A stretch of DNA of 35,702 bases from CALXOD01 sp964402715 (GTDB lineage Bacteria > Verrucomicrobiota > Lentisphaeria > Victivallales > Victivallaceae). The stretch's first letter is position 1. Each line of letters starts with the position of its first letter. The notes below the pieces were generated by a model. The model searched no databases. It saw only the letters and a program-made list of their open reading frames with translations, and had not been told where the DNA came from. Shown piece after piece: positions 14,728 through 22,270 of this stretch. The stretch covers positions 1 to 35,702 of the forward strand of contig CAYODJ010000022.1 of assembly GCA_964402715.1 (NCBI GenBank), given 5' to 3'. Both the position numbers and the translations under genes were made by a program.

Positions 14728-15654
14728 TCAGTTGTCGAACAGCCAGCCGGAAAGGTAGCGCTCCCCGGTGTCCGGCAGCAACGCGACGATCCGCTTTCCC
14801 GTGTATTCGGGCCGCTTGCTCAGCTCCAGCGCGGCGAAGAGGGCGGCTCCGGAGCTGATGCCGACGAGAAGCCCCTCCTGCTTCGCCGCCGCGCGGGCGG
14901 TGTTGCCGGCGTCCTCGGCTTTCACCGGGATGATTTCGTCGATTATTCCGGTGTTGAGAACCTTGGGCACGAATCCCGCGCCGATGCCCTGAATCTTGTG
15001 GGGGCCGGGCTTCCCGCCGGAAAGCACGGGGGAGTCGGACGGCTCAACCGCGATCAGCTTCACGCCCGGACTGCGCGACTTCAGCACCTCGCCGACTCCG
15101 GTGAGCGTCCCGCCCGTGCCGACGCCGGCCACGAAGGCGTCGACTCTGCCCTCGGCGTCCTGCCAGATCTCCTCCGCGGTGGTGCGGCGGTGATACTCGG
15201 GATTCGCCGGATTGTCGAACTGCTGCGGGATGAACGATCCCGGGTGGGCCTTGGCGAGTTCCTCCGCCTTGGCGATCGCTCCTTTCATGCCGAGCGCGCC
15301 CTCGGTCAGGACGAGTTCGGCTCCGTAAGCCGCGAGCAGCTTGCGGCGTTCGATGCTCATGGTGTCGGGCATGGTGAGTATCAGCTTGTATCCCTTGACG
15401 GCGGCCACGAGAGCCAGTCCGATTCCGGTGTTGCCGCTCGTCGGTTCGATTATCAGGGAGCCCGGAGTGATTTTCCCGGCTCTCTCGGCGGCCTCGATCA
15501 TTCCGATGGCGATGCGGTCCTTGACGCTGCCGGCCGGATTGAAATATTCGACCTTCGCCAGGATTTCGGCGCCGCCCTTGTTGATTTTGTTGATTCTGAC
15601 CAGCGGTGTCCTGCCGATCTTGTCGAGGATGTTGGCATAAATTTTTGTCGCCAT
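14728..15654 (-). CDS. cysK: Cysteine synthase A (O-acetylserine sulfhydrylase)
   Basis: A 308-residue fold-type II PLP enzyme making cysteine from O-acetylserine and sulfide. K45 in 'GSVKDRIA' is the PLP lysine, 'TSGNTG' (72-77) is the substrate-carboxylate loop, 'GTGGTLTG' binds the PLP phosphate, and the C-terminus has 'LLPDTGERYLS'. The length matches CysK. ATG 15654 has AGGAG eight bases upstream. It is the first gene of the leftward operon and is read from a promoter at 15722-15750. The divergent Rrf2-type gene is probably its regulator, as CymR is in Gram-positive bacteria. Confidence 0.95.
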   Translation of the reverse strand: MATKIYANILDKIGRTPLVRINKINKGGAEILAKVEYFNPAGSVKDRIAIGMIEAAERAGKITPGSLIIEPTSGNTGIGLALVAAVKGYKLILTMPDTMSIERRKLLAAYGAELVLTEGALGMKGAIAKAEELAKAHPGSFIPQQFDNPANPEYHRRTTAEEIWQDAEGRVDAFVAGVGTGGTLTGVGEVLKSRSPGVKLIAVEPSDSPVLSGGKPGPHKIQGIGAGFVPKVLNTGIIDEIIPVKAEDAGNTARAAAKQEGLLVGISSGAALFAALELSKRPEYTGKRIVALLPDTGERYLSGWLFDN

Positions 15655-15688
15655 GCTTGAATCTCCTTGAGTTTGTGGTTGAGGGCGC

Positions 15689-15705
15689 AAAAAGTCTACC
15701 TTTTT
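15689..15705. promoter_or_regulatory. inverted repeat in the cysK leader, possible operator
   Basis: AAAAAG (15689-15694) and CTTTTT (15700-15705) form a 6-5-6 inverted repeat just downstream of the cysK -10 box. Read leftward it gives AAAAAGGTAGACTTTTT. The rrf2 promoter spacer contains a related CGGTAG in an AT-rich setting (15845-15850). A shared Rrf2-type binding site is possible but rests on two weakly similar sites. Confidence 0.3.
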
Positions 15706-15721
15706 GATTGTGAATATGCGG

Positions 15722-15750
15722 AAGATACAACGGCAGCCGGATGAAAGCAA
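15722..15750 (-). promoter_or_regulatory. sigma70-type promoter of cysK
   Basis: On the minus strand, TTGCTT (15750-15745) is separated by 17 bases from TATCTT (15727-15722). The transcript would start near 15715, giving a leader of about 60 bases. That is too short for a SAM riboswitch. Confidence 0.55.
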
Positions 15751-15829
15751 GCGGTTTCGTGAAATTTTTTCGATATTTTTTTCGACGCCCGTCCGCGGCG
15801 GCCGCCGCGGAGGGGCGCCGGAGCCGCGC

Positions 15830-15858
15830 TTGAACTTACTTTATCGGTAGTGTATATT
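15830..15858 (+). promoter_or_regulatory. sigma70-type promoter of the Rrf2-family regulator
   Basis: TTGAAC (15830-15835) and TATATT (15853-15858) are separated by 17 bases. This is one of the best promoters in the window. It leaves about 42 bases of leader before the ATG at 15907 and faces away from the cysK promoter. Confidence 0.65.
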
Positions 15859-15906
15859 GATCCGGTGTTCGCCGGCGTGGAGGTCTGTTCAGGGAAGGGG
15901 AAGCTG

Positions 15907-16353
15907 ATGAAAATTTCCACCAGAGGTCGTTACGGACTGCGGATTCTGCTGGATATCGCGCTGTACCGTGCCGAAAACAAGCCGCGTATGATCCGCGAGA
16001 TCGCAACCAACCAGGAGATTTCCGAGAAATACATCAGCCGTCTGATCATCAGGCTGCGGAAGGCCGGTTTCGTGAAATCCGTCCGCGGAGCCAACGGCGG
16101 ATACACGCTGACGAGGAGACCGGAGGAAATCAGCATTCTCGAGGTCTTCGAGGTCATGGAGGGGCCGGTCGCCATCGTGGACTGCACGTCGTCCTCGGGC
16201 AGGCCGTGTCACAGAAAGCCGCTGTGTCCCGTCAACAGGATGTGGTCCGACATCAACCGGAAGATACGGACGGCTTTCGCCGCGTACACGCTGAAGGATC
16301 TGGTGGAGCTGTACGTGTCGAACGGCGAGAGGTTCATGGACTACTGCATCTGA
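15907..16353 (+). CDS. Rrf2/IscR-family transcriptional regulator
   Basis: A 148-residue winged-helix regulator. The N-terminus 'MKISTRGRYGLRILLDIAL' is the Rrf2 hallmark, and 'GYTLTRRPEEISILEVFEVMEG' is the wing and linker. C93, C101 and C107 ('DCTSSSGRPCHRKPLC') match the three-cysteine cluster position of IscR, though spaced 7 and 5 where IscR has 5 and 5. It may sense Fe-S status; CymR-type members instead sense cysteine supply through CysK. ATG 15907 follows a purine-rich GGGGAAG. It is divergent from cysK and runs with mnmA and hydE, so control of sulfur and Fe-S genes is the natural proposal. Confidence 0.88.
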   Translation: MKISTRGRYGLRILLDIALYRAENKPRMIREIATNQEISEKYISRLIIRLRKAGFVKSVRGANGGYTLTRRPEEISILEVFEVMEGPVAIVDCTSSSGRPCHRKPLCPVNRMWSDINRKIRTAFAAYTLKDLVELYVSNGERFMDYCI

Positions 16354-16427
16354 TCGTCCGCGCGCGGGACCGGCGGGAGGGGCGTCCGGATCCGGCGTGC
16401 GGGTCATGTCGGGCGACTGGATTTTTC

Positions 16428-17489
16428 ATGAAAATACTGGTGGGTCTCAGCGGCGGTGTGGATTCCTCCGTCGCGCTGCTCCTGTTGAGGAACGAGGGGC
16501 ACGATGTGGCCGGCGCGACGATGAGTCTCTGGAGGGAGGGGAGATATCGCGGCGGGGATCGGGACGCTTGCTTCGGTCCGGGGGAGAAGGAGGACATCGA
16601 GTACGTCCGCCGGCTGTGCCGCAGGGAGGGGATCCCCCATTATCTGTTCGACTGCTCGGAGGAGTACGAAAGGACGGTTCTCGGCGATTTCCGCCGCGAA
16701 TATCTGTCCGGAAGGACTCCGAACCCGTGCGTGCGGTGCAACGCGCGGATGAAGTTCGGTCTGCTTCCCGGACTCGCGAGAAGCGCGGGTGCGGAGTTCG
16801 ATCTGTTCGCGACCGGTCATTATGCGCGGATTGACCGCTCCGCGGGGCGTCCGCGTCTGATGCGGGCGCTGGATCGGCGCAAGGATCAGTCCTATTTCCT
16901 CTACCGCCTGACGCCGGAGCAGCTGGAACGGTGCTGCTTCCCTCTCGGCGGAATGACGAAGCCGGAGGTGCGCCGGCTGGCCGGGGAGTTCCATCTGTCC
17001 GTCTGCCGCAAGCCGGACAGCCAGGATTTCTACAGCGGCAGCATCGCCGAGCTGCTGGACGTCCCGCCGCGGCCGGGGGCGATCGTCGACGAGAGCGGCA
17101 ACCGGCTCGGGACGCATTCCGGATACTGGAACTACACCGTCGGTCAGCGCAGGGGGCTCGGCATAGCGTCGGGGAGTCCGCTCTACGTCGTCGCGATCCG
17201 CGCGTGCAGCAACGAGGTCGTCGTTTCGCGCTCGTGCCGGTGCGTCTCTCTGACCGTGTCGGATCTCAGCTGGATTTCGGTTCCCGCGCCGGACGGGCCG
17301 TTCGAGGCCGAAGTGAAAGTCCGTTCGGCGCAGGAGCCGGTTCCCTGCCGCGCGTCGGCCCTCCGCGACGGCGTGCTGAGCGTGGACATTCCGGAAGGAA
17401 TCGTGGCGGCGGCGCCCGGACAGTCGGCGGTCTTCTATCGCGGCGACGTCGTTCTCGGCGGCGGAATCATCACAGGAGCCGAACCATGA
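16428..17489 (+). CDS. mnmA: MnmA-like tRNA 2-thiouridylase with altered cysteine set
   Basis: A 353-residue PP-loop ATPase. 'GLSGGVDSSVA' (6-16) is the PP-loop, 'TPNPCVRCNARMKFG' (98-111) the first cysteine region, 'FATGHYAR' and 'YFLYRLT' follow, and the C-terminal beta-barrel ends 'GQSAVFYRGDVVLGGGII', all as in MnmA. It thiolates U34 of Lys, Glu and Gln tRNAs. Two departures matter. The aspartate of the usual PNPDxxCN is cysteine here (C101, with C104). The conserved second catalytic cysteine after KPDSQ is missing ('KPDSQDFYSGS'), while C193 lies just before it. The stop overlaps the hydE start (ATGA at 17486-17489). The ribosome site is weak, so translation may depend on read-through. 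Confidence 0.82.
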   Translation: MKILVGLSGGVDSSVALLLLRNEGHDVAGATMSLWREGRYRGGDRDACFGPGEKEDIEYVRRLCRREGIPHYLFDCSEEYERTVLGDFRREYLSGRTPNPCVRCNARMKFGLLPGLARSAGAEFDLFATGHYARIDRSAGRPRLMRALDRRKDQSYFLYRLTPEQLERCCFPLGGMTKPEVRRLAGEFHLSVCRKPDSQDFYSGSIAELLDVPPRPGAIVDESGNRLGTHSGYWNYTVGQRRGLGIASGSPLYVVAIRACSNEVVVSRSCRCVSLTVSDLSWISVPAPDGPFEAEVKVRSAQEPVPCRASALRDGVLSVDIPEGIVAAAPGQSAVFYRGDVVLGGGIITGAEP

Positions 17490-18637
17490 ATTCACTGCGC
17501 TCGCTGCTGCGGCAGGCGGAAGAACGCGCCGGCTCCCTGGCCGCCGCGGATCTGGAGCGTCTGCTGACGGTCGACGATCCGGCGGAGCTGAGGCTGCTTT
17601 TCGACGCGGCGTACCGGGTGAAGCTGCGCTGCTCAGGGAAAAGTGTCTATCTGCGCGGCCTGATCGAAATGGGGAACGGCTGCGCGAAGGACTGCCTTTA
17701 CTGCGGAATCCGGCGGAGCAACCGTCATGTCGTCCGCTATTCGCTGGACTTCGACGCGGTCGTACGGATGGCGCGCTGGGCGTACGATCACGGGTACGGC
17801 TCCGCGGTGCTGCAGTCGGGCGAGATCGAGTCGGACGAGCACACCGAGTTCATCGCCGCAGTGCTGCGCGCGATCCGCGATTTCTCCAGCGGCGGGTTCG
17901 GAGTCACCCTCTGTCTCGGCGAACAGACGCCGGAGGTCTACCGGCTGTGGCGCGAATCGGGGGCGGACCGTTACCTGCTGCGCATCGAGACCTCCGATCC
18001 TGGGCTCTACGCCGCGCTGCACCCCGCGACGCATCTCTTCGAACGCCGCGTCGCCTGCCTGCGCTCGCTCAGGGAACTGGGCTATCAGGTGGGCAGCGGC
18101 GTGATGATCGGTCTGCCGGGACAGACACCGAGGCAGCTGGCGGCCGACATCCTTTTTTTCAGTGACATGGACTTCGATATGATCGGCATGGGTCCGTATC
18201 TGCCGCACCGCGACACGCCGCTGGGACGGGGGATCGAGCTGACCGACGATTTCCGCGGCCGTCAGCTGAGTCTGGGGCTGAAGATGATCGCGCTGACCCG
18301 TCTGCAGCTGCACGACGTCAACATCGCCTCGACCACCGCTCTGCAGGCTCTCTCCGACACCGGCCGCGAGCAGGGGCTGACGGCGGGCGCGAACGTGCTG
18401 ATGCCCAACGTCACCGACCGCGAGTACCGCGTGAACTACCAGCTCTACGAGTCGAAACCGTGCCTCGACGAGACCTCGCTGCAGTGCCGGGGATGCCTCG
18501 CCCGGCGGATCGCGTCCGTAGGCGAGGAGATCCGGTGGGGCGATCCGGGCGATCCCGCGCATTACCGCCGCCGGATCGGGCGGGAGACCGGCTCCCGCGC
18601 CGCGAGCCCCGCCGGTGGCCGGACGGTGGGCGCGTGA
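17486..18637 (+). CDS. hydE: HydE-type radical SAM enzyme ([FeFe]-hydrogenase maturation)
   Basis: A 383-residue radical SAM protein. C66-x3-C70-x2-C73 in 'GNGCAKDCLYCGIRR' binds the SAM cluster. 'MIGLPGQTPRQLAADI' and 'MPNVTDREYR' match HydE/PylB-type enzymes. C326, C334 and C337 reproduce the x7/x2 spacing of the second, non-essential cluster of Thermotoga HydE, and PylB lacks these cysteines. HydE helps build the dithiomethylamine-bridged diiron site. About 30 C-terminal residues rich in Arg, Gly and Ala extend past the usual end. AGGAG lies seven bases before the ATG. It is coupled to mnmA, and no hydrogenase, HydF or HydG is present nearby. Confidence 0.83.
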   Translation: MNSLRSLLRQAEERAGSLAAADLERLLTVDDPAELRLLFDAAYRVKLRCSGKSVYLRGLIEMGNGCAKDCLYCGIRRSNRHVVRYSLDFDAVVRMARWAYDHGYGSAVLQSGEIESDEHTEFIAAVLRAIRDFSSGGFGVTLCLGEQTPEVYRLWRESGADRYLLRIETSDPGLYAALHPATHLFERRVACLRSLRELGYQVGSGVMIGLPGQTPRQLAADILFFSDMDFDMIGMGPYLPHRDTPLGRGIELTDDFRGRQLSLGLKMIALTRLQLHDVNIASTTALQALSDTGREQGLTAGANVLMPNVTDREYRVNYQLYESKPCLDETSLQCRGCLARRIASVGEEIRWGDPGDPAHYRRRIGRETGSRAASPAGGRTVGA

Positions 18638-18666
18638 TTGCAAAACGTCGAATTCCGTGCTATATA
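18638..18666 (+). promoter_or_regulatory. sigma70-type promoter of the polysaccharide lyase
   Basis: TTGCAA (18638-18643) directly follows the hydE stop and is spaced 17 bases from TATATA (18661-18666). It gives a leader of about 70 bases before the ATG at 18745, which has a full AAGGAGGTG ribosome site (18733-18741). The lyase is therefore likely to be its own transcription unit. Confidence 0.6.
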
Positions 18667-18744
18667 TAACCTCGGCGTGAGGTTCAGGTTCCTCTCTTGG
18701 ATTCTTCTGCGGCAGGAGCTGTCGGCGAACATAAGGAGGTGCGT

Positions 18745-21522
18745 ATGGCGAGGAAGTTGCTGTCGATCGTGGTGGGCGGGTGCGTCGCCGCCGTGACGTG
18801 CGCCGGAGCGGCGACGAACGTTCAGGTTCTCCAGGCGGAGGACGCCAAGTTCGATCCGGCCAGGATGGAGGTGGTGGACAGGCCGTCGTTTCCCGGCGGC
18901 AAGGGGGTCATGATCAGGCGCGGGGCGGGCATCTCCGATCCGGCTGGGAAGCCGGATCTGACATTCGAGGTGACGATTTCCAAGGCGGGCAGGTACCGGA
19001 TCACGTCGTTCGCGGACGCGACCGGCGCGGCGCGCGAGGCGATGCGCAAGGCCAAGGACAAGTTCGATCATCTGGCGGTGATGATAGCCGTCGACGACGA
19101 TTTCCCGCGTCGGCGGGTTCTGTTCGAGCCGTGGGGGAATCCCGCCGGGTACTACGAGAAACTGATGAAGTGCGACTTTTCGCGCGGCAGACATGTCATC
19201 AGGCTGTGGCTGCCGGCCGACTCCGCGCTGGACCGTCTGAACGTGGAGCCGTATCTGCCGCCGCCGGTGCCGGGGGCGGCCAGACGCTACGTGCCGAAGC
19301 TGGTGCCGCCGGCGTCCCACCCGAGGCTGTGGTGCAACGCCGAGACCCTGCCGGAAGTGAGGGCCAACCTCACCAAGGGGGAGAACAGGGAGGTGTGGGA
19401 GGCCGTCCGGAAGGAGGCCGCTGCGAAGTATCCTTTCAAGCCGGTGCCGCCGCGCACCGCCACCGAGTACGACATCAGGCTCCAGGCGGCGGCCGTCAAC
19501 AAGGCGTTCGTCCATCTGATGACCGGCGACAGGGAGCTGGGGGAGGAGGCGGTCAGGCTCATGCGCTCCCACCTCGGCACGGTGGAGTTCGGCAACATCC
19601 TCGACATAACGCGTGAACTCGGGGCGACCATCTACAACGGGGCGCAGGTGTACGACTGGTGCTACGATCTGCTCACGCCCGAGGACCGCGCTTTCTTCCG
19701 GAAGAATCTGATGCGTCTCGCGGACGACATGGAGATCGGCTGGCCCCCGTTCGGCCAGATCATCGTCAACGGCCACGGCGACGAGGGACAGGTGAACCGC
19801 GACCTGCTGTCCATGGCGATCGCGCTGTACGGGGACTACGATCTTCCGTACCAGTACTGCTCCTACCGGATCCTGGAGGAGCTGGTTCCGATGCGCAACT
19901 TCAGCTACCGGTGCGGCCGTCACGACCAGGGCAGCCTCTACGGACATGTCCGGTACAGCAACGAGCTGCTGGGAGCCCTGATGCTGTACCGCATGAGCGG
20001 CAGGCGCGTCTTCGACGACTCGTTCGCCAGGCTGTTCTACCATTTCATCTACGCCCAGACGCCGACCAATTCGATCATCCCCGACGGAGACTGTCACTGG
20101 ACGTACGGCCAGGTCTGGCGTCCGCCGATATTCTCCTTTCTGAGCTACGCGTACTCCGGCGACCCGGTTCTGGGCAGCTTCTTCAGATGGACGGGAGGTC
20201 CCCGGGGAATCCGTTCGTTCGACCGTCTCATCTTCCTGATGACCAACGATCCGGACAGGCGGATCGACGCGGATTTCCGCACTCTGCCGCTCACGCGTTA
20301 CTTCAACGGGGCGATTCCGTCCATGATGGCCAGAACGGGGTGGAACCTGAGCAAGGATTCGGCCGACGTGTTCGTGGACATGAAGGGGGGCGGCCGTCAT
20401 TTCGGCAATCATCAGCACGCCGACGCCGGCGGCTTCCAGATTTTCTACAAGGGGTGGCTGGCGACGAACATCGGGCAGTACCATTCCTACGGCATGCCGT
20501 ATGACTTCGGCTACAACAAGCGGTCCATCTCCCACAACGTCATGCTGGCCTATCAGCCCGGCGAGAAGTTTCTCGGAGGAGTCAACGACGGGGGTCAGCG
20601 CTTCATCCAGACCATGCCGAGTCTGCGCATGGTGCTGCGCGATCCGGAGTTCAAGATCGGCGAGACGGTGGCCGCTGACTTCGGTCCGGACGCGGAGCGT
20701 CCTCTGTACACGTACTTCAAGACCGACATCGCGGCGGCCTACAGGGCGGACAAGGTGAAGGAGTACACCCGCACCTTCTGCTTCCTCAATCTGGACGGAA
20801 CGGCGGATCGGGCGGCGCTGATCACGGTCGACCGCATGAAGACGGCGCGGCCGTCCTACCGGAAATACTGGCTGATCAATTCGATGACCGCGCCGGAAAT
20901 CACCGGAAACACGGCGGTGATCACCTCCGCCGGCGGGGGGCGCCTGAAGGTGCGGATGCTGCTGCCGCGGAAGGTGAAGACGGAGTCCGTCGGCGACGGG
21001 GCCGTCTCCAGTTTCTTCGGCGTGACTCTGCCTCAGCCGCCCGCGAAGGCGTCCGAGCCCATAGCCAAGGCGTGGCGCACCATGTTCACTCCGGAGGAGG
21101 AGAAGGACGAGGATCTGTTCGTGGCGGTGATGCAGATCGGAGACGCCGACGTCGAACCGCCGCCGGCGGAGATGACGGAGAACGCCGAAAACTGTCAGAT
21201 CACGATCGCGAACCGCGCGGCGGTTCTGGGCGTCTCCGGAAGTCCCGCGCGGACGCCGTTCAAGGTGAGGCTGCCGAAGGATCGCGGCGACGTCCAGCTG
21301 CTGCTGGCCGATCTGATGCCGGGCGTCTGGAACGTACGCGGAACCGACGGCGGGATCAACGTGAACGTGCCCGTCGCCGGCGACAAGACCACCGCGTTTC
21401 TGGTTCTTCCCGGAGGGGAATACCAGGTGTCTCCCGGCGCCGTCCGCAGCGCGGCCGACTATGTGCCGCCACATGTGACGCCCGGGGATTCCGCGCGGCC
21501 TGACGGAGGGGATAAACGCTGA
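18745..21522 (+). CDS. Secreted heparinase II/III-type polysaccharide lyase
   Basis: A 925-residue protein with a Sec signal peptide (1-22, ending TCAGAA). Residues about 25-175 form a beta-rich module resembling a carbohydrate-binding domain ('LTFEVTISKAGRYRITSFAD'). An alpha/alpha-toroid domain follows ('SHPRLWCNAETLPEVRANL' onward), then the heparinase II/III beta-sandwich with 'GGRHFGNHQHADAGGFQIF' around 550-567, including H556 and H558. Lyases of this fold cleave uronic-acid polysaccharides by beta-elimination. ATG 18745 has a perfect AAGGAGGTG; the upstream in-frame ATG at 18697 does not. No sulfatase, transporter or regulator is adjacent. Substrate could be a glycosaminoglycan or alginate, which fits a mucin- or algal-polysaccharide degrader. 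Confidence 0.85.
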   Translation: MARKLLSIVVGGCVAAVTCAGAATNVQVLQAEDAKFDPARMEVVDRPSFPGGKGVMIRRGAGISDPAGKPDLTFEVTISKAGRYRITSFADATGAAREAMRKAKDKFDHLAVMIAVDDDFPRRRVLFEPWGNPAGYYEKLMKCDFSRGRHVIRLWLPADSALDRLNVEPYLPPPVPGAARRYVPKLVPPASHPRLWCNAETLPEVRANLTKGENREVWEAVRKEAAAKYPFKPVPPRTATEYDIRLQAAAVNKAFVHLMTGDRELGEEAVRLMRSHLGTVEFGNILDITRELGATIYNGAQVYDWCYDLLTPEDRAFFRKNLMRLADDMEIGWPPFGQIIVNGHGDEGQVNRDLLSMAIALYGDYDLPYQYCSYRILEELVPMRNFSYRCGRHDQGSLYGHVRYSNELLGALMLYRMSGRRVFDDSFARLFYHFIYAQTPTNSIIPDGDCHWTYGQVWRPPIFSFLSYAYSGDPVLGSFFRWTGGPRGIRSFDRLIFLMTNDPDRRIDADFRTLPLTRYFNGAIPSMMARTGWNLSKDSADVFVDMKGGGRHFGNHQHADAGGFQIFYKGWLATNIGQYHSYGMPYDFGYNKRSISHNVMLAYQPGEKFLGGVNDGGQRFIQTMPSLRMVLRDPEFKIGETVAADFGPDAERPLYTYFKTDIAAAYRADKVKEYTRTFCFLNLDGTADRAALITVDRMKTARPSYRKYWLINSMTAPEITGNTAVITSAGGGRLKVRMLLPRKVKTESVGDGAVSSFFGVTLPQPPAKASEPIAKAWRTMFTPEEEKDEDLFVAVMQIGDADVEPPPAEMTENAENCQITIANRAAVLGVSGSPARTPFKVRLPKDRGDVQLLLADLMPGVWNVRGTDGGINVNVPVAGDKTTAFLVLPGGEYQVSPGAVRSAADYVPPHVTPGDSARPDGGDKR

Positions 21523-21634
21523 CGTCCGTACCCCCGGGGAGCTCCGGTCCGTCCGCGACCGGCGTTCCGGCCGGGGTCGACATGCACGACAAAATATGTG
21601 CGCGGCAACGGGCGCGCATGGAAAGGCGGGAGCG

Positions 21635-22270
21635 ATGAAAAAACACAACTTTCTCAGAATGTCCGCGGCGGCCGTCTCTCTCTGCGCCGGCGTTGTTCTC
21701 GGCACGGTTCTCTGCGGATGCGGAGACCTGTGGCGACCCAAGGAGGTTCCCGGGCCGATCAACGGCGAGAGAATCGTCAAGAAAGAGAACAACAAGGTCC
21801 TGGTGGTGTACTTCACACGCAGCGGCAGGACCCGCCAGGTGGCTCACTGGATCAGCGACGCCGCCGACGCGGATCTGATCGAGCTGAAGACGCTGCTGCC
21901 TTATCCGGCCGGCTATCAGGCGGTGGTCTCCCAGGCCAGGAAGGAAATCGACGCCGGCGTGAAGCCGAAGCTGAGGACGGCGATAAGCGACATGGACAGG
22001 TACGACGTCGTCTACGTGGGAACTCCGAACTGGTGGGGGACGATGGCTCCTCCGGTGGCGACTTTCCTGTCGGACTACGACCTGTCGGGGAAGACGCTGA
22101 TTCCGTTCGTGACTCACGGCGGCGGCGGAGTGTCCTCCTGCGTCGAGGACATGAAGAAGCTCGCGCCCGGAGCCGTGTTCCGCGAACCGCTGGTGATGCG
22201 CGACAGCAGCGTCGACGAGGAGGGCAGGGCGGATGTCGCCGAATGGGTCGGACGCGTCGGCGGCAGATGA
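21635..22270 (+). CDS. Exported flavodoxin-like lipoprotein
   Basis: A 211-residue protein. Residues 1-29 look like a lipoprotein signal, with Cys at 27 or 29 in 'TVLCGCG'. The rest is a flavodoxin domain (Flavodoxin_4-like): FMN-phosphate loop 'TRSGRTRQ' (61-68), 'VYVGTPNWWGTMAPPVATFL' and 'VTHGGGGVSSCVEDM'. Flavodoxins are usually cytoplasmic, so a membrane-anchored external one is unusual. The adjacent membrane polyferredoxin gene overlaps its end and probably supplies electrons. A purine-rich AAGGCGGGAG precedes ATG 21635. It may reduce a periplasmic acceptor; none is identified here. Confidence 0.82.
   Translation: MKKHNFLRMSAAAVSLCAGVVLGTVLCGCGDLWRPKEVPGPINGERIVKKENNKVLVVYFTRSGRTRQVAHWISDAADADLIELKTLLPYPAGYQAVVSQARKEIDAGVKPKLRTAISDMDRYDVVYVGTPNWWGTMAPPVATFLSDYDLSGKTLIPFVTHGGGGVSSCVEDMKKLAPGAVFREPLVMRDSSVDEEGRADVAEWVGRVGGR

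Noticed and set aside
15655..15721. SAM or other sulfur riboswitch upstream of cysK
   Set aside because: The leader is only about 60 bases from the predicted transcription start and shows no multi-stem structure.
18562..21816. Open frame of 1084 codons on the minus strand
   Set aside because: It lies opposite the heparinase-type lyase, which has a signal peptide, ribosome site and conserved domain. The minus product is Arg/His/Pro-rich and has no domain. It is a by-product of high GC.
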